Of a stretch of DNA of 64,000 nt, positions 52,293 through 60,984 are shown in pieces; positions within the stretch are counted from its first letter, which is position 1; every line of letters begins with the position of its first letter. The translations under genes and the position numbers were made by a program. The notes beneath the pieces were generated by a model. It was not told the origin of the DNA, made no database searches, and saw nothing but the letters and a program-made list of their open reading frames with translations. This stretch comes from Streptomyces noursei (GTDB taxonomy: Bacteria; Actinomycetota; Actinomycetes; Streptomycetales; Streptomycetaceae): NCBI RefSeq assembly GCF_016917755.1, contig NZ_CP070326.1, positions 4,464,001-4,528,000 on the forward strand, written 5' to 3'.

Positions 52293-53588
52293 TCAGCTCG
52301 CCGGTGCCGACGGCCCCCAGAGCCCCTCCCCCGTCAGCCCCAGCAGTTCGATCGCGTTGCCGCGGACGATGCGCTCGACGACGTCGGGGGCGAGGTGGGA
52401 CATCTGGACCTCGGCGACCTGCCGCGACTTGGGCCAGGTGGAGTCCGAGTGCGGGTAGTCGGTCTCGTAGAGGACGTTGCCCACGCCGATGGCGTCGAGG
52501 TTCTTCAGCCCGAAGGCATCGTCGAAGAAGCAGCCGTAGACATGGCCGGCGAAGAGCTCGGACGGTGGACGGAGCACCCTGTCGGCGACGCCGCCCCAGG
52601 CGCGGTTCTCCTCCCAGACGACGTCCGCACGCTCCAGGATGTAGGGGATCCAACCGATCTGCCCCTCGGCGTACATGATCTTCAGGTCCGGGAAGCGGTC
52701 GAACTTGCCGCTCATCAGCCAGTCGGTCATCGAGAAGCAGCAGTTGGCGAAGGTGATCGTGGAGCCGACGGCGGGCGGCGCGTCGGCCGAGGTGGACGGC
52801 ATCTTCGAGGACGAGCCGATGTGCATGGCGACGACCGTGCCGGTCTCGTCACAGGCCCGCAGGAACGGGTCCCAGTAGTCGGTGTGGACGCTGGGCAGCC
52901 CCAGGTGGGGCGGGATCTCGCTGAAGCAGACGGCACGGACGCCGCGGGCCGCGTTGCGGCGCACCTCCTCGGCGGCCAGCTCCGCGTCCCAGAGGGGCAC
53001 GAGGGTCAGCGGGATCAGCCGGCCGCCGGCCCGCGGGCCGCACCACTCCTCGACCATCCAGTCGTTGTAGGCGCGCACCCCGAGCAGACCCAGTTCGCGG
53101 TCCTTGGCCTCGGTGAAGGTCTGACCGCAGAAGCGGGGGAAGGTGGGGAAGCAGAGGGCGGACTGGACGTGGTTGACGTCCATGTCGGCCAGGCGTTCGG
53201 GGACGCTGTAGGAGCCGGGGCGCATCTGCTCGTAGGTGATGCCCTCCAGCCTGATCTCGTCGCGGGAGTAGCCGACGGCGGTGTCCAGACGGGTCAGCGG
53301 GCGCCGCAGGTCCTCGTAGACCCACCAGTCGGCTATCGGGCCGTCGTCACCGGGGGCGCCCATCGTGGGAGCGAACCTGCCGCCCACGAAGGTCATTTCC
53401 TTCAGCGGCGCGCGGACGATGCGGGGGCCGGTGTCGTGGTACTTCGACGGGAGGCGGTCCCGCCAGACGGTCGGGGGCTCCACGGTGTGGTCGTCGACCG
53501 AGATGATCCGGGGGAAGGCCCCCGCGGACCCCTTGGTCTCCTCGGGTTCCTCGTCTTGCCTTGGTTCCGTAAGCCGCTTGGTCTCCAT
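52293..53588 (-). CDS. PF04909-type amidohydrolase (TIM-barrel metal hydrolase)
   Basis: The ATG at 53588 gives 431 residues. It belongs to the amidohydrolase-2 group: ISVDDHTVEPPTVWRDRLP near the N-terminus, NHVQSALCFPTFPRFCG, VAMHIGSSSKMPS, and the C-terminal metal site VLYETDYPHSDSTWPKSR. Relatives include ACMS decarboxylase and uracil-type hydrolases. Close homologues fill actinobacterial catabolic clusters together with LLM enzymes and SDRs, with unknown substrates. It has its own operator at 53610 and a separate transcript. Confidence 0.88.
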   Translation of the reverse strand: METKRLTEPRQDEEPEETKGSAGAFPRIISVDDHTVEPPTVWRDRLPSKYHDTGPRIVRAPLKEMTFVGGRFAPTMGAPGDDGPIADWWVYEDLRRPLTRLDTAVGYSRDEIRLEGITYEQMRPGSYSVPERLADMDVNHVQSALCFPTFPRFCGQTFTEAKDRELGLLGVRAYNDWMVEEWCGPRAGGRLIPLTLVPLWDAELAAEEVRRNAARGVRAVCFSEIPPHLGLPSVHTDYWDPFLRACDETGTVVAMHIGSSSKMPSTSADAPPAVGSTITFANCCFSMTDWLMSGKFDRFPDLKIMYAEGQIGWIPYILERADVVWEENRAWGGVADRVLRPPSELFAGHVYGCFFDDAFGLKNLDAIGVGNVLYETDYPHSDSTWPKSRQVAEVQMSHLAPDVVERIVRGNAIELLGLTGEGLWGPSAPAS

Positions 53589-53609
53589 GGGCGGTACGGT
53601 AGCGCTGAT

Positions 53610-53624
53610 CTGACGGTCCGTCAG
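53610..53624. promoter_or_regulatory. Operator CTGACG-GTC-CGTCAG upstream of the amidohydrolase
   Basis: A perfect 6+3+6 copy of the regulon motif, 22 bp upstream of the amidohydrolase ATG. Confidence 0.75.
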
Positions 53625-54133
53625 TAATGCGGGCGGGAGGTGACGGGCCGACTGGACGCGGGGAGGGGAGGAAGGGAGGGAGGAGAGCCGCCGGCCCCCG
53701 GTGCATGTGGGCGGGCGGGTCGGACGGCCGGTACCGGTCCGCCGGCAGAAACAAACCAGCCAGTCGGGGATGTTGCCCGAAGACCCGGGTAGAGGGGCCA
53801 CGGTGTGTGGCCGGTGCACAAGAAGGGCGGCGGACGAACGGACCGGCAGAGCACGGGAACGGGTGGCGAGCGGGCCGGAACACCGCGTGGAGCAGGGCGA
53901 ACATGCCGGCCGGCCACCCGGACACGGTCGACGGGAAGGAACGGAGGGCTCCCCTCCACGGAGCCTGCGGGGCGCGGCACCACCTCCGCCACACCGCACG
54001 GGGAGGCTTTGTGCACGCTCCGGACCCCTACTGACGTAGAGGGCCGCGACAAGGCAGACTGACCGTTGCGCACAGCGCAAACGCACGGACGACCATGACA
54101 GCGCGGACGGACGGGACACGGCAGGGGGACACC
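53625..54133. promoter_or_regulatory. 509-bp divergent region between amidohydrolase and afsR
   Basis: No gene is supported. Near afsR, TTGCGC (54066-54071) and GCGCAA (54075-54080) form an inverted repeat about 55 bp upstream of the chosen ATG, a possible regulator site. The rest holds no clear structure beyond short GC repeats. Confidence 0.45.
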
Positions 54134-57070
54134 ATGGACGACGGTCCGGGACAGGTGCGGGAGCGGCTCCGCTTCACCGTGCTCGGTCCCGTGCGGGCCT
54201 GGCGCGGCGAGACGCCGCTGGCGGCGGGTTCCCCGCAGCAGCGCGCCCTGCTCGCGGCGCTGCTGCTGCGCGGCGGCCGGACCGCCACCGCGCCCGAGCT
54301 CGTCGACGCCCTGTGGGGCGACGAACCGCCGCACGCCGCGTTGGCCGCACTGCGGACATACGCCTCCCGGCTCCGCAAGGCGCTCGGCGCCGACGCGGAG
54401 GCCCTGGTCAGCGAGTCCGGCGGGTACGCCCTCCGGCCCGTGGACGGCCACCCGCTGGACCTCGACCACGACACCGCGGAGCAGTTCGCCGCCGAGGCCG
54501 AGAAGGCCAAGGCCGTCGGCGACCGCGGCCGGGCCCGCGAACTCCTCGACGCCGCCCTGCACCTGTGGGACGGCGAGCCGCTGGCCGGGGTCCCCGGCCC
54601 GTACGCCGAGAACCAGCGGGCCCGCCTCCAGGAGTGGCAACTGTCGTTGACCGAGGCCCACCTCGACCTCGACCTGGAGACCGGCTGCCACGCGGAGGCG
54701 GTCTCCGAGCTCACCGCGCTGACCGCCGCGCACCCGCTGCGCGAGCGGCTGCGGGAGCTGCTGATGCTGGCCCTCTACCGCAGCGGCCGACAGGCCGAGG
54801 CGCTCGCCGTGTACGCGGACACCCGCCGGCTGCTCGCCGACGAGCTGGGCGTGGACCCCTGCGCCTCGCTCTCCGAACTCCACCAGCGCATCCTGCGGGC
54901 CGACGCCGAACTGGACGCCCCGGCCACCGCCGACCCCGGCTCGCCGGAAGCCGCCTTCGTCCGGCCCCGTCAGCTTCCCGCCACGGTCGCCGACTTCACG
55001 GGTCGGGCGGCCTTCGTCACCGAGCTCAGCGACCAGCTGGCCACGGCCGAGGGCAGCGTGATGGCGGTCTCCGCGGTGGCCGGCATCGGCGGGGTCGGCA
55101 AGACCACCCTGGCGGTGCACGTCGCACACACCGCCCGGGAGCACTTCCCGGACGGCCAGCTCTACGTCGACCTCCAGGGCGCGGGACACAACCCGGCCGA
55201 GCCGGAAGCGGTGCTCGGCGCCTTCCTGCGCGCCCTGGGCACCGCGGACTCCGCCATCCCGGACGGGTTGGAGGAGCGGGCGGCGCTGTACCGCTCCGCA
55301 CTCGCCGGACGGCGCGTCCTGGCACTGCTGGACAACGCCCGGGACGCCGCCCAGGTCCGGCCCCTGCTGCCCGGTACGGCGGGGTGCGCGGCCTTGATCA
55401 CCAGCCGGTCGCGGATGATCGACCTGGCCTCCGCCCACCTGGTCGACCTCGATGTGATGAGCCCCGAGGAGGCCCTGACCCTCTTCACCCGCATCGTCGG
55501 CGAGGAGCGCGTCACCTCCGAGCGGCAGGCCGCCATGGCGGTCGTCGGCGCCTGCGGGTTCCTGCCGCTGGCCATCCGCATCGCGGCGTCCCGGCTGGCC
55601 GCCCGCCGCACCTGGACGGTCTCCACCCTCGCCAGCAAGCTCGCCGACGAGCGCCGCCGGCTGGACGAACTCCGCGCCGGCGACCTGGCCGTGAAGGCCA
55701 CCTTCGAACTGGGCTACAAGCAGCTGGAGCCCGCGCAGGCCCGCGCCTTCCGGCTGCTGGGCCTGGCCGACGGCCCGGACATCTCGCTGACCGCGGCGGC
55801 CGCGATGCTCAACCTGGACCTGGAGGCCACCGAGGAACTCCTCGAATCGCTCGTCGACACCTCCCTGTTGGAGTCCGCGGCACCGGGCCGCTACCGCTAC
55901 CACGACCTGGTCCGCCTCTACGCCCGCGCCTGCGCCGAACGCGACGAACACCCGCCGTCCGAGCGGGACGCGGCACTCTCGCGGCTGCTGGACTTCTACT
56001 TGGTGACGGCCTCGCGGATGTATGCGCTGGAGCGTCCCGGGGACCGGTTGATCGCGCACATGGAACGCACCAACTACCCGGGGCTGGAATTCCAGGACCG
56101 GGCCTCGGCACTGGAGTGGCTGTTCAGCGAGGCGGGGTGCCTGCTCGCCTGCGCGCGACAGTCCACGTCGCCGGCCATGCTGCGGCGCTCCGCCGACCTG
56201 CTGTTGCTCACCAAGGATTTGGCCGAATCGGGCGCCGACGCCCTCCAGTACGAGCAGGCGAACACCACCCTCCTGGCCGCTGCGCGCGAGGTCGGCGACG
56301 CGCACGCAGAGGCCCGCATCCACACGGCGCTCGCGTACGTCCGGACCCTGTCGGGACGGCTGGGGGACGCCGACGACAACGCCAAGTCGGCGATGCTGCT
56401 CGGACTCGCCTCCGGTGACCCGTTCTCTTCCTCCTACGCTCCCAACGACCGCGGCATCATCGCCAACGCGCAGCGCCGCCACGAGGACGCCGAGGCATAT
56501 CTGTTGCAGGCCCTGGCGGCCTTCCGCGACGACGGGAACCGGCAGTCCGAGGCCAGCGCACTGTGCAACCTCTCCCGCGTACACCTGGACACCGGAAGGG
56601 TGGAGAGCGCCATCAGCCTGGCGGAGGACGGCATCGCGATCTACCGCGACCTCGGCGCCAAACGCCGTCTCGCCAATGGCATGTACGCGCTCGCCCTGGC
56701 CTACACCCAGGCCGGTCGGCTGTCCGAGGCCTCGGAGCAACTGGCAGCCGCTCTCGGCATCTTCCAGGACAGCCGGCAGCGTTTCTGGGAGGGCATGACC
56801 AACTTCAGGCTGGCCGAGGTGGACCTCGCGGCCAGTCGCCCCACCGCCGCCGCCAACCACGCCGAGCAGGCGCTGACCGCGCTGCGGGGCATCAGCGGGG
56901 AGTCCTGGCGGGCGAGCGCGTTGACCACGCTCGGCCGCGCGCTCAACGAGATCGGGCACAGCGGTCGGGCGCACGTATGTTGGCAGGAGGCCCTGGCGAT
57001 CTTCGATCGTCTCGGCTCCACAGAAGGGGACGTGGTCCGGGGCCTCCTTGCTCCGGCGACGGCCGTCTAG
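54134..57070 (+). CDS. afsR: SARP-family pleiotropic regulator AfsR
   Basis: The ATG at 54134 behind GGGGGAC gives 978 residues (an ATG at 54095 is in frame). Domain order is that of AfsR: an N-terminal OmpR-type winged helix (about 10-90), a BTAD domain (about 95-255; HAEAVSELTALTAAHPLRER), an NB-ARC/STAND ATPase with P-loop GIGGVGKTT (about 317-325), VLALLDNARDAAQVRPLLPG and GFLPLAIRIAASRLAARRTW, and C-terminal TPR-like repeats. Overall sequence is very close to S. coelicolor AfsR, which is phosphorylated by Ser/Thr kinases such as AfsK and activates afsS. afsS follows directly, which settles the name. The afsK gene is not seen in the window. Confidence 0.92.
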   Translation: MDDGPGQVRERLRFTVLGPVRAWRGETPLAAGSPQQRALLAALLLRGGRTATAPELVDALWGDEPPHAALAALRTYASRLRKALGADAEALVSESGGYALRPVDGHPLDLDHDTAEQFAAEAEKAKAVGDRGRARELLDAALHLWDGEPLAGVPGPYAENQRARLQEWQLSLTEAHLDLDLETGCHAEAVSELTALTAAHPLRERLRELLMLALYRSGRQAEALAVYADTRRLLADELGVDPCASLSELHQRILRADAELDAPATADPGSPEAAFVRPRQLPATVADFTGRAAFVTELSDQLATAEGSVMAVSAVAGIGGVGKTTLAVHVAHTAREHFPDGQLYVDLQGAGHNPAEPEAVLGAFLRALGTADSAIPDGLEERAALYRSALAGRRVLALLDNARDAAQVRPLLPGTAGCAALITSRSRMIDLASAHLVDLDVMSPEEALTLFTRIVGEERVTSERQAAMAVVGACGFLPLAIRIAASRLAARRTWTVSTLASKLADERRRLDELRAGDLAVKATFELGYKQLEPAQARAFRLLGLADGPDISLTAAAAMLNLDLEATEELLESLVDTSLLESAAPGRYRYHDLVRLYARACAERDEHPPSERDAALSRLLDFYLVTASRMYALERPGDRLIAHMERTNYPGLEFQDRASALEWLFSEAGCLLACARQSTSPAMLRRSADLLLLTKDLAESGADALQYEQANTTLLAAAREVGDAHAEARIHTALAYVRTLSGRLGDADDNAKSAMLLGLASGDPFSSSYAPNDRGIIANAQRRHEDAEAYLLQALAAFRDDGNRQSEASALCNLSRVHLDTGRVESAISLAEDGIAIYRDLGAKRRLANGMYALALAYTQAGRLSEASEQLAAALGIFQDSRQRFWEGMTNFRLAEVDLAASRPTAAANHAEQALTALRGISGESWRASALTTLGRALNEIGHSGRAHVCWQEALAIFDRLGSTEGDVVRGLLAPATAV

Positions 57071-57095
57071 CAGCCGTTTCGCCGCTCGCCGCGGA

Positions 57096-57134
57096 CGTTT
57101 ATCGATCGTTCATCGGCTCGGACCACTCTTATCC
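57096..57134 (+). promoter_or_regulatory. afsS promoter with AfsR/PhoP direct repeats
   Basis: CGTTTATCG (57096-57104) and CGTTCATCG (57107-57115) are direct repeats with an 11-bp period. A -10-like TTATCC lies at 57129-57134, so the second repeat overlaps the -35 position, as expected for a SARP-activated promoter. GTTCATCGG also fits the PhoP box GTTCAYYYR; competition of AfsR and PhoP at afsS is known in S. coelicolor. Confidence 0.7.
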
Positions 57135-57282
57135 GTACCGAACCGCCGCCTCGGGGGGCAAGCGGCTCGGTGCCCAGGCCGCACAGTTATCGTGAGCGGC
57201 CATGTCACGTCCGTCCGGCGGCCAACGGGGGAGTCGCCGGGCGGCCGGACAGCCTTCAAGCGCCCATCAGGAGTTGATCGCA

Positions 57283-57591
57283 ATGAGCACCGAGAACACA
57301 GTTCAGAATTCGGGGGAACGGGACGTCATCGCCCCGCGCGACAGTCACCAGCCCATCATCGCGCCGCGTGACAGCCACCAGCCCATCATCGGCCCTGGCG
57401 TCACGCCGCAGGTCCCGAAGCCCCGGGACCGCGACACCATCAAGCCGATGGACAGTCACCAGCCCATCGCGGGCACCGAAGCGGGGACCGCCGAGGCGCC
57501 CGCCGGCAGTGCCGTGACGTCGCCGTCCAAGGACAAGGACAAGGACGTCACCACCATGGACAGCCACCAGCCCGTCGGCGGAATCAAGTAG
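57283..57591 (+). CDS. afsS: AfsS-like small regulatory protein with DSHQP repeats
   Basis: The ATG at 57283 behind CAGGAG gives 102 residues. The protein is polar and disordered in composition with four copies of DSHQP (residues 20-24, 30-34, 57-61 and 93-97), the last two as PMDSHQP and TMDSHQP. AfsS of S. coelicolor, a small sigma-factor-like activator of antibiotic synthesis, is built of similar T-x-M-D-S/N-H-x-P repeats and lies directly downstream of afsR. Both sequence and position agree. It is longer than the 63-residue S. coelicolor protein. It is probably switched on by AfsR at the repeats upstream. Confidence 0.82.
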   Translation: MSTENTVQNSGERDVIAPRDSHQPIIAPRDSHQPIIGPGVTPQVPKPRDRDTIKPMDSHQPIAGTEAGTAEAPAGSAVTSPSKDKDKDVTTMDSHQPVGGIK

Positions 57592-57651
57592 TCCGCGGAC
57601 GAACGGGGCACGGGGGAGCACAACCGGAGAGCCGGGGGGATCTCCGAAGGA

Positions 57652-57680
57652 AATCGGGGGAATTCGGGGGAATCCGGGGG
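57652..57680. repeat. Three imperfect 9-10 bp repeats after afsS
   Basis: AATCGGGGG, AATTCGGGGG and AATCCGGGGG follow each other directly, 60 bp downstream of the afsS stop and just before a large hairpin. Confidence 0.7.
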
Positions 57681-57684
57681 ATCG

Positions 57685-57737
57685 CAGGGGTCGTTTTCCC
57701 GTGGCTGGGAGGGGAAGCCACGGAAAACCGGCCCCTG
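57685..57737 (+). terminator. Large hairpin terminating afsS
   Basis: Outer arms CAGGGG/CCCCTG and inner arms GTTTTCCCGTGGCT (57693-57706) and AGCCACGGAAAAC (57716-57728), with one bulge, form a long stem between afsS and the secreted-peptide gene. Confidence 0.75.
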
Positions 57738-57869
57738 CGGCGTTTTCGCCCGGGAAGTAAAACCTGTGATATTCGGCAGCTTTCCACGACAAGGCTCGAA
57801 CATCTGCCCGCACTTAGCGCTAGTTTGTTTCTGGGAACAGCAACGACCCCCTTTTTCTGAGGAGTTGGA

Positions 57870-58091
57870 ATGACCCGCACGAGGAAGTCCCTCGCCGTCG
57901 CAGCCATTGCACTGGCCGCGCTGGGCGGCGCCGTGGCGCCTGCCCTGGCCGACAACCACATACCCAGCCCGTCGAATTCCGTGAGCGCCCTGGACCGTCA
58001 CACGCCCGTGGCGCCGCAGGACAGCCGCGCACCGCTGGCACCGCAGGGCGACCAGGCCCTCCTGGCGCCGCTGGACAACCACATTCCCTGA
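57870..58091 (+). CDS. Secreted 73-residue protein with AfsS-type D-x-H-x-P repeats
   Basis: The ATG sits behind GAGGAGTTGG. A signal peptide (RTRKSLAVAAIALAALGG, cleavage near ALA-D at 27/28) leaves a mature chain of about 46 residues. It holds DNHIP (28-32), DRHTP (42-46), DSRAP (51-55) and DNHIP at the very C-terminus (69-73). The same D-x-H-x-P motif is repeated in AfsS, encoded 279 bp upstream. There are no cysteines. The family is not recognised; it could be an exported relative of AfsS, a wall or metal-binding peptide, or a signal. It has its own terminator. Confidence 0.8.
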   Translation: MTRTRKSLAVAAIALAALGGAVAPALADNHIPSPSNSVSALDRHTPVAPQDSRAPLAPQGDQALLAPLDNHIP

Positions 58092-58129
58092 CCGGGAAAC
58101 GCGCAGCACGATCCTTCGCTCGCGGCATC

Positions 58130-58170
58130 GCGGACGGGGCCGGGTGGACGCCTGGCCCCGTCCGCCTTTT
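58130..58170 (+). terminator. Terminator with U-tract after the secreted-peptide gene
   Basis: GCGGACGGGGCC (58130-58141) and GGCCCCGTCCGC (58154-58165) are perfect 12-bp arms around a 12-nt loop, followed by CTTTT. Confidence 0.92.
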
Positions 58171-58248
58171 CCGGCCGGACGTTTTCATTCCGAAACGCTC
58201 GGCGCGGCCCCTGACGAGCGTGCGCACGCAGCCGGCACACACCATTAC

Positions 58249-58263
58249 CTGACGAGCCGTCAG
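58249..58263. promoter_or_regulatory. Operator CTGACG-AGC-CGTCAG upstream of the acyl-CoA ligase
   Basis: A perfect 6+3+6 copy of the regulon motif, 53 bp upstream of the GTG start at 58316. Confidence 0.75.
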
Positions 58264-58315
58264 TTCTGCTGCTACAGTCACGCCGCACCCGCCCATCCAC
58301 CCCAGGAGGCGCGCC

Positions 58316-59905
58316 GTGTTCGAAGACGCTCGTATACGCACGTTGTGGGACCTGGTCGAGTACCGGGCGCGGGCCTCCGGGGGTGCGCCGATGTTCTTCG
58401 ACGGGGACGGCGGGCGGGCCGTGACCTTCGGCGAGGTGCGGGACGCGGCGCTGCGCGCGGCGGCCGGGTTCCGGGAGTTGGGGATCGGGGCCGGGACGCG
58501 GGTGATGTGGCAGCTGCCGACGCGCATCGACACGGTGATCGCGTCGCTGGCGCTGGCCCGGCTCGGGGCCGTGCAGACCCCGGTGATCCCGCTGCACCGG
58601 GCCCGGGAGGTCGGGTTCGTGCTGGCGGAGTCGGCGGCGGAGTTCGTCCTCGTGCCCGGGGTGTGGCGGGGGTTCGACTTCACGGCGATGGTGCGCGACG
58701 CGGTCGGGGAACGCGCCGACGTACGGGTGGTCCCGTTGGCGGAGGGGTTGCCGGACGGGGAACCGGGCGGGTTGCCGACGGCCCCGGAAGGGGACGACGA
58801 CGGCACGCGCTGGGTCTACTACACGTCCGGGACGACCTCCGTGCCCAAGGGCGTCGAGCACACCGACGCCTCGCTGATCGCGGGCGGGGTGGGGCTGGCC
58901 ACCGCGCTCGGCATGTCGGCCGGCGACATCGGCTCGATCGCCTTCCCGTACGCGCACATCGCCGGGCCGGACTACGTCATCGCCATGCTGGTCAGCGGGT
59001 TTCCGGCGGTCGTGCTGGAGGCGTTCGACGCGGACCGGGCGGCCGAGGTCTACCGCCGCCACGGGGTGACCATGGCGGGCGGCAGCACCGCCTTCTACCA
59101 GGCGTTCCATGACGCGTCGCGGCGCCGCCGGGCGGCCGCGCCGGACGCCGGCCGGCTGATCCCCTCGCTGCGTCTGCTGTCCGGCGGTGGCGCGCCGCTG
59201 CCGCCCGAGCTGTACCGGGCGGCCGGGCGCGAGTTGGGCTGCGCGATCGTGCACGGCTACGGCATGACCGAGTGTCCGATGATCGCGATGGGGACGCCGT
59301 ACGACACGGACGAACAGCTGGCGCACACGGTCGGCAGGCCGGTGGCGGGCGCGCGGGTGCGGATCGTCCGGGCGGACGGGAGCGCGGCGGCGACCGGTGG
59401 GACCGGCGAGGTGACGGTCTCGGGGCCGATGGTGTTCCGGCGGTACACCGATCCCGCCCTGACGGCCCAGGCGTTCACCGCGGACGGCTGGTTCCGGACC
59501 GGCGATCTGGGGCACCTGCGCGCCGACGGGCATCTGGTACTGACCGGGCGGCTGAAGGACATCATCATCAGGAAGGGCGAGAACATCTCCGCCCAGGAGA
59601 TCGAGGAGCTGGTGCACACCCATCCGGCGGTGGCGGAGGCGGCGGTGATCGGGCTGCCGGACCGGGAGCGGGGGGAGCGGGTCTGCGCGGTGGTCACGCT
59701 CGCCGGGGCGGCGGACGATGCGGAGGCGCCCCGGCTCACCCTGGCCGACCTCACCACGCATCTGCGGGCCGCCGGGCTGATGACGCAGAAGCTGCCGGAG
59801 CAGCTGGAGATCGTCGAGGTGCTGCCACGCGGCGGGCCGCTGAACAAGGTGCTGAAGACGGCGCTGCGGGAGCGCTACGGACGCGCGGTGAGCAGCGCCC
59901 GGTGA
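58316..59905 (+). CDS. AMP-dependent acyl-CoA ligase (cyclohexanecarboxylate-CoA ligase-like)
   Basis: The GTG start has AGGAGG upstream; 529 residues. ANL-superfamily motifs are present: WVYYTSGTTSVPKGVEHTDAS, the A5 motif HGYGMTECPM, A7 GWFRTGDLGHL, A8 GRLKDIIIRKGENISAQEIEEL and the A10 Lys in PLNKVLKTAL. It activates a carboxylic acid as its CoA thioester with ATP. The pattern is nearest to the AliA-type cyclohexanecarboxylate and related medium-chain ligases, but substrate cannot be fixed. The upstream operator places it in the catabolic regulon. Confidence 0.9.
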   Translation: MFEDARIRTLWDLVEYRARASGGAPMFFDGDGGRAVTFGEVRDAALRAAAGFRELGIGAGTRVMWQLPTRIDTVIASLALARLGAVQTPVIPLHRAREVGFVLAESAAEFVLVPGVWRGFDFTAMVRDAVGERADVRVVPLAEGLPDGEPGGLPTAPEGDDDGTRWVYYTSGTTSVPKGVEHTDASLIAGGVGLATALGMSAGDIGSIAFPYAHIAGPDYVIAMLVSGFPAVVLEAFDADRAAEVYRRHGVTMAGGSTAFYQAFHDASRRRRAAAPDAGRLIPSLRLLSGGGAPLPPELYRAAGRELGCAIVHGYGMTECPMIAMGTPYDTDEQLAHTVGRPVAGARVRIVRADGSAAATGGTGEVTVSGPMVFRRYTDPALTAQAFTADGWFRTGDLGHLRADGHLVLTGRLKDIIIRKGENISAQEIEELVHTHPAVAEAAVIGLPDRERGERVCAVVTLAGAADDAEAPRLTLADLTTHLRAAGLMTQKLPEQLEIVEVLPRGGPLNKVLKTALRERYGRAVSSAR

Positions 59906-59931
59906 ACGGCGCCCGGCGTCCCGGCCCTTGA

Positions 59932-59951
59932 CCCTCACACCCGTGTCAGGG
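59932..59951. promoter_or_regulatory. Variant operator CCCTCACAC-CC-GTGTCAGGG
   Basis: The two 9-bp arms are complementary with one mismatch. The right arm carries TGTCAGG as in the site at 33195. It lies 54 bp upstream of the LLM gene. It is a weaker, differently spaced match to the regulon motif. Confidence 0.45.
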
Positions 59952-60004
59952 CTTAGGAACGGGGGTGTCCGAGCGAGTCACCCGTTTCGGGAGCGGAGGC
60001 CCCC

Positions 60005-60940
60005 ATGAGCGACGCCGTCACCACGCAGCACCCCACCGCGCACCCCGCCGTCCCCGGCACGGCCGCCGGGCGGCCGGACCGGATGCGGCTGCACGTCGTC
60101 CTGCCGTCCGAAGCCGGCACGATGCCCGCCCAGCAGCTGGTGCGGCTGGCCCGGGAGGCCGAGGAGCTGGGGTACGCGGGGGTCTGGCTGCCGGACCACC
60201 TGCTGCCGCCGGGCCCGTACGGGCGTCCGCCGGAGGGCTACGGCGGGGTGTACGAGGCGTTGACCACGCTCGCCTACCTGGCGGCCGCGACCGAGCGGAT
60301 CACGCTGGGGACGTCGGTGCTGATCGCGCCGCTGCGCGAACCGCTGCTGCTGGCCCGGCAGTCGGCGACGCTGGCGCGGCTGAGCGGCGGCCGGTTCGTG
60401 CTGGGCGTCGGCGTGGGCTGGCAGCCGTACGAGTTCGCCGCGGCCGGCGTCGGCTTCGGCGACCGGGGTGCGCGGACGGACCGGACGCTGCGGCTGGTAC
60501 GGCACCTGCACACGGGGGCGGGCGGGCCCTACGGGGACGGGCAGGTGGCCTTCGACGGCCGGGCGGTGTTCGAACCGGTGCCGCAGGAGCCGGTGCCGTT
60601 CCTGATCGGCGGGAACTCGGACGCGGCGCTGCGGCGCGCCGCGGAGTTCGGCGGCCACTGGCAGGGGGTGGGGCTCACCCCCGGGCAGTTCGCGCGGCGG
60701 GCGGCGGAGTTGGCCCGGCGGGCCGCGGAGCGGGGGACCCGGGTGACGGCCGGCAGCCGGATCGGCTGGGACGGCCCGGACCGCACGGTGGCGGACGTGG
60801 CCGCCGAGGTCGCGGACTGGGAGGCGGCGGGCGCGGCGGACCTCGGGGTGTGGTTCGGGTCGGCGGACGGCGGGTTCGCGGACCGGATGCGGGCGCTGGC
60901 GGAGCGGACCGGGGTCACCGGCGGCCACGTCGCACGGTGA
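60005..60940 (+). CDS. LLM-class F420-type oxidoreductase
   Basis: The ATG with GGAGGCCCCC upstream gives 311 residues. Luciferase-like motifs: MRLHVVLPSEAGTMPAQQL, GYAGVWLPDHLLPPGPYGR, ITLGTSVLIAPLREPLLLARQ, LARLSGGRFVLGVGVGWQPYEF and VPFLIGGNSDAALRRAAEFG. It belongs to the TIGR03619 F420-type group, the third LLM in the catabolic region. It lies 99 bp downstream of the ligase on the same strand, with a possible operator between, and is convergent with the FadD3-like gene. Confidence 0.88.
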   Translation: MSDAVTTQHPTAHPAVPGTAAGRPDRMRLHVVLPSEAGTMPAQQLVRLAREAEELGYAGVWLPDHLLPPGPYGRPPEGYGGVYEALTTLAYLAAATERITLGTSVLIAPLREPLLLARQSATLARLSGGRFVLGVGVGWQPYEFAAAGVGFGDRGARTDRTLRLVRHLHTGAGGPYGDGQVAFDGRAVFEPVPQEPVPFLIGGNSDAALRRAAEFGGHWQGVGLTPGQFARRAAELARRAAERGTRVTAGSRIGWDGPDRTVADVAAEVADWEAAGAADLGVWFGSADGGFADRMRALAERTGVTGGHVAR

Positions 60941-60984
60941 GGCGCTGCGCACGGTGCCGCGCCGGTGGCGATCCCGTTGCGCCG

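Noticed and set aside
53621..56974. An open frame of more than 1,100 codons antisense to afsR
   Set aside because: Low-complexity Gly/Arg/Val translation and full overlap with the well-supported afsR gene.
54134..58091. A RiPP cluster in which AfsS is a multi-core precursor peptide
   Set aside because: The DSHQP repeats match the known AfsS repeat type, the upstream gene is afsR, and no modifying enzyme, protease or peptide exporter is present.
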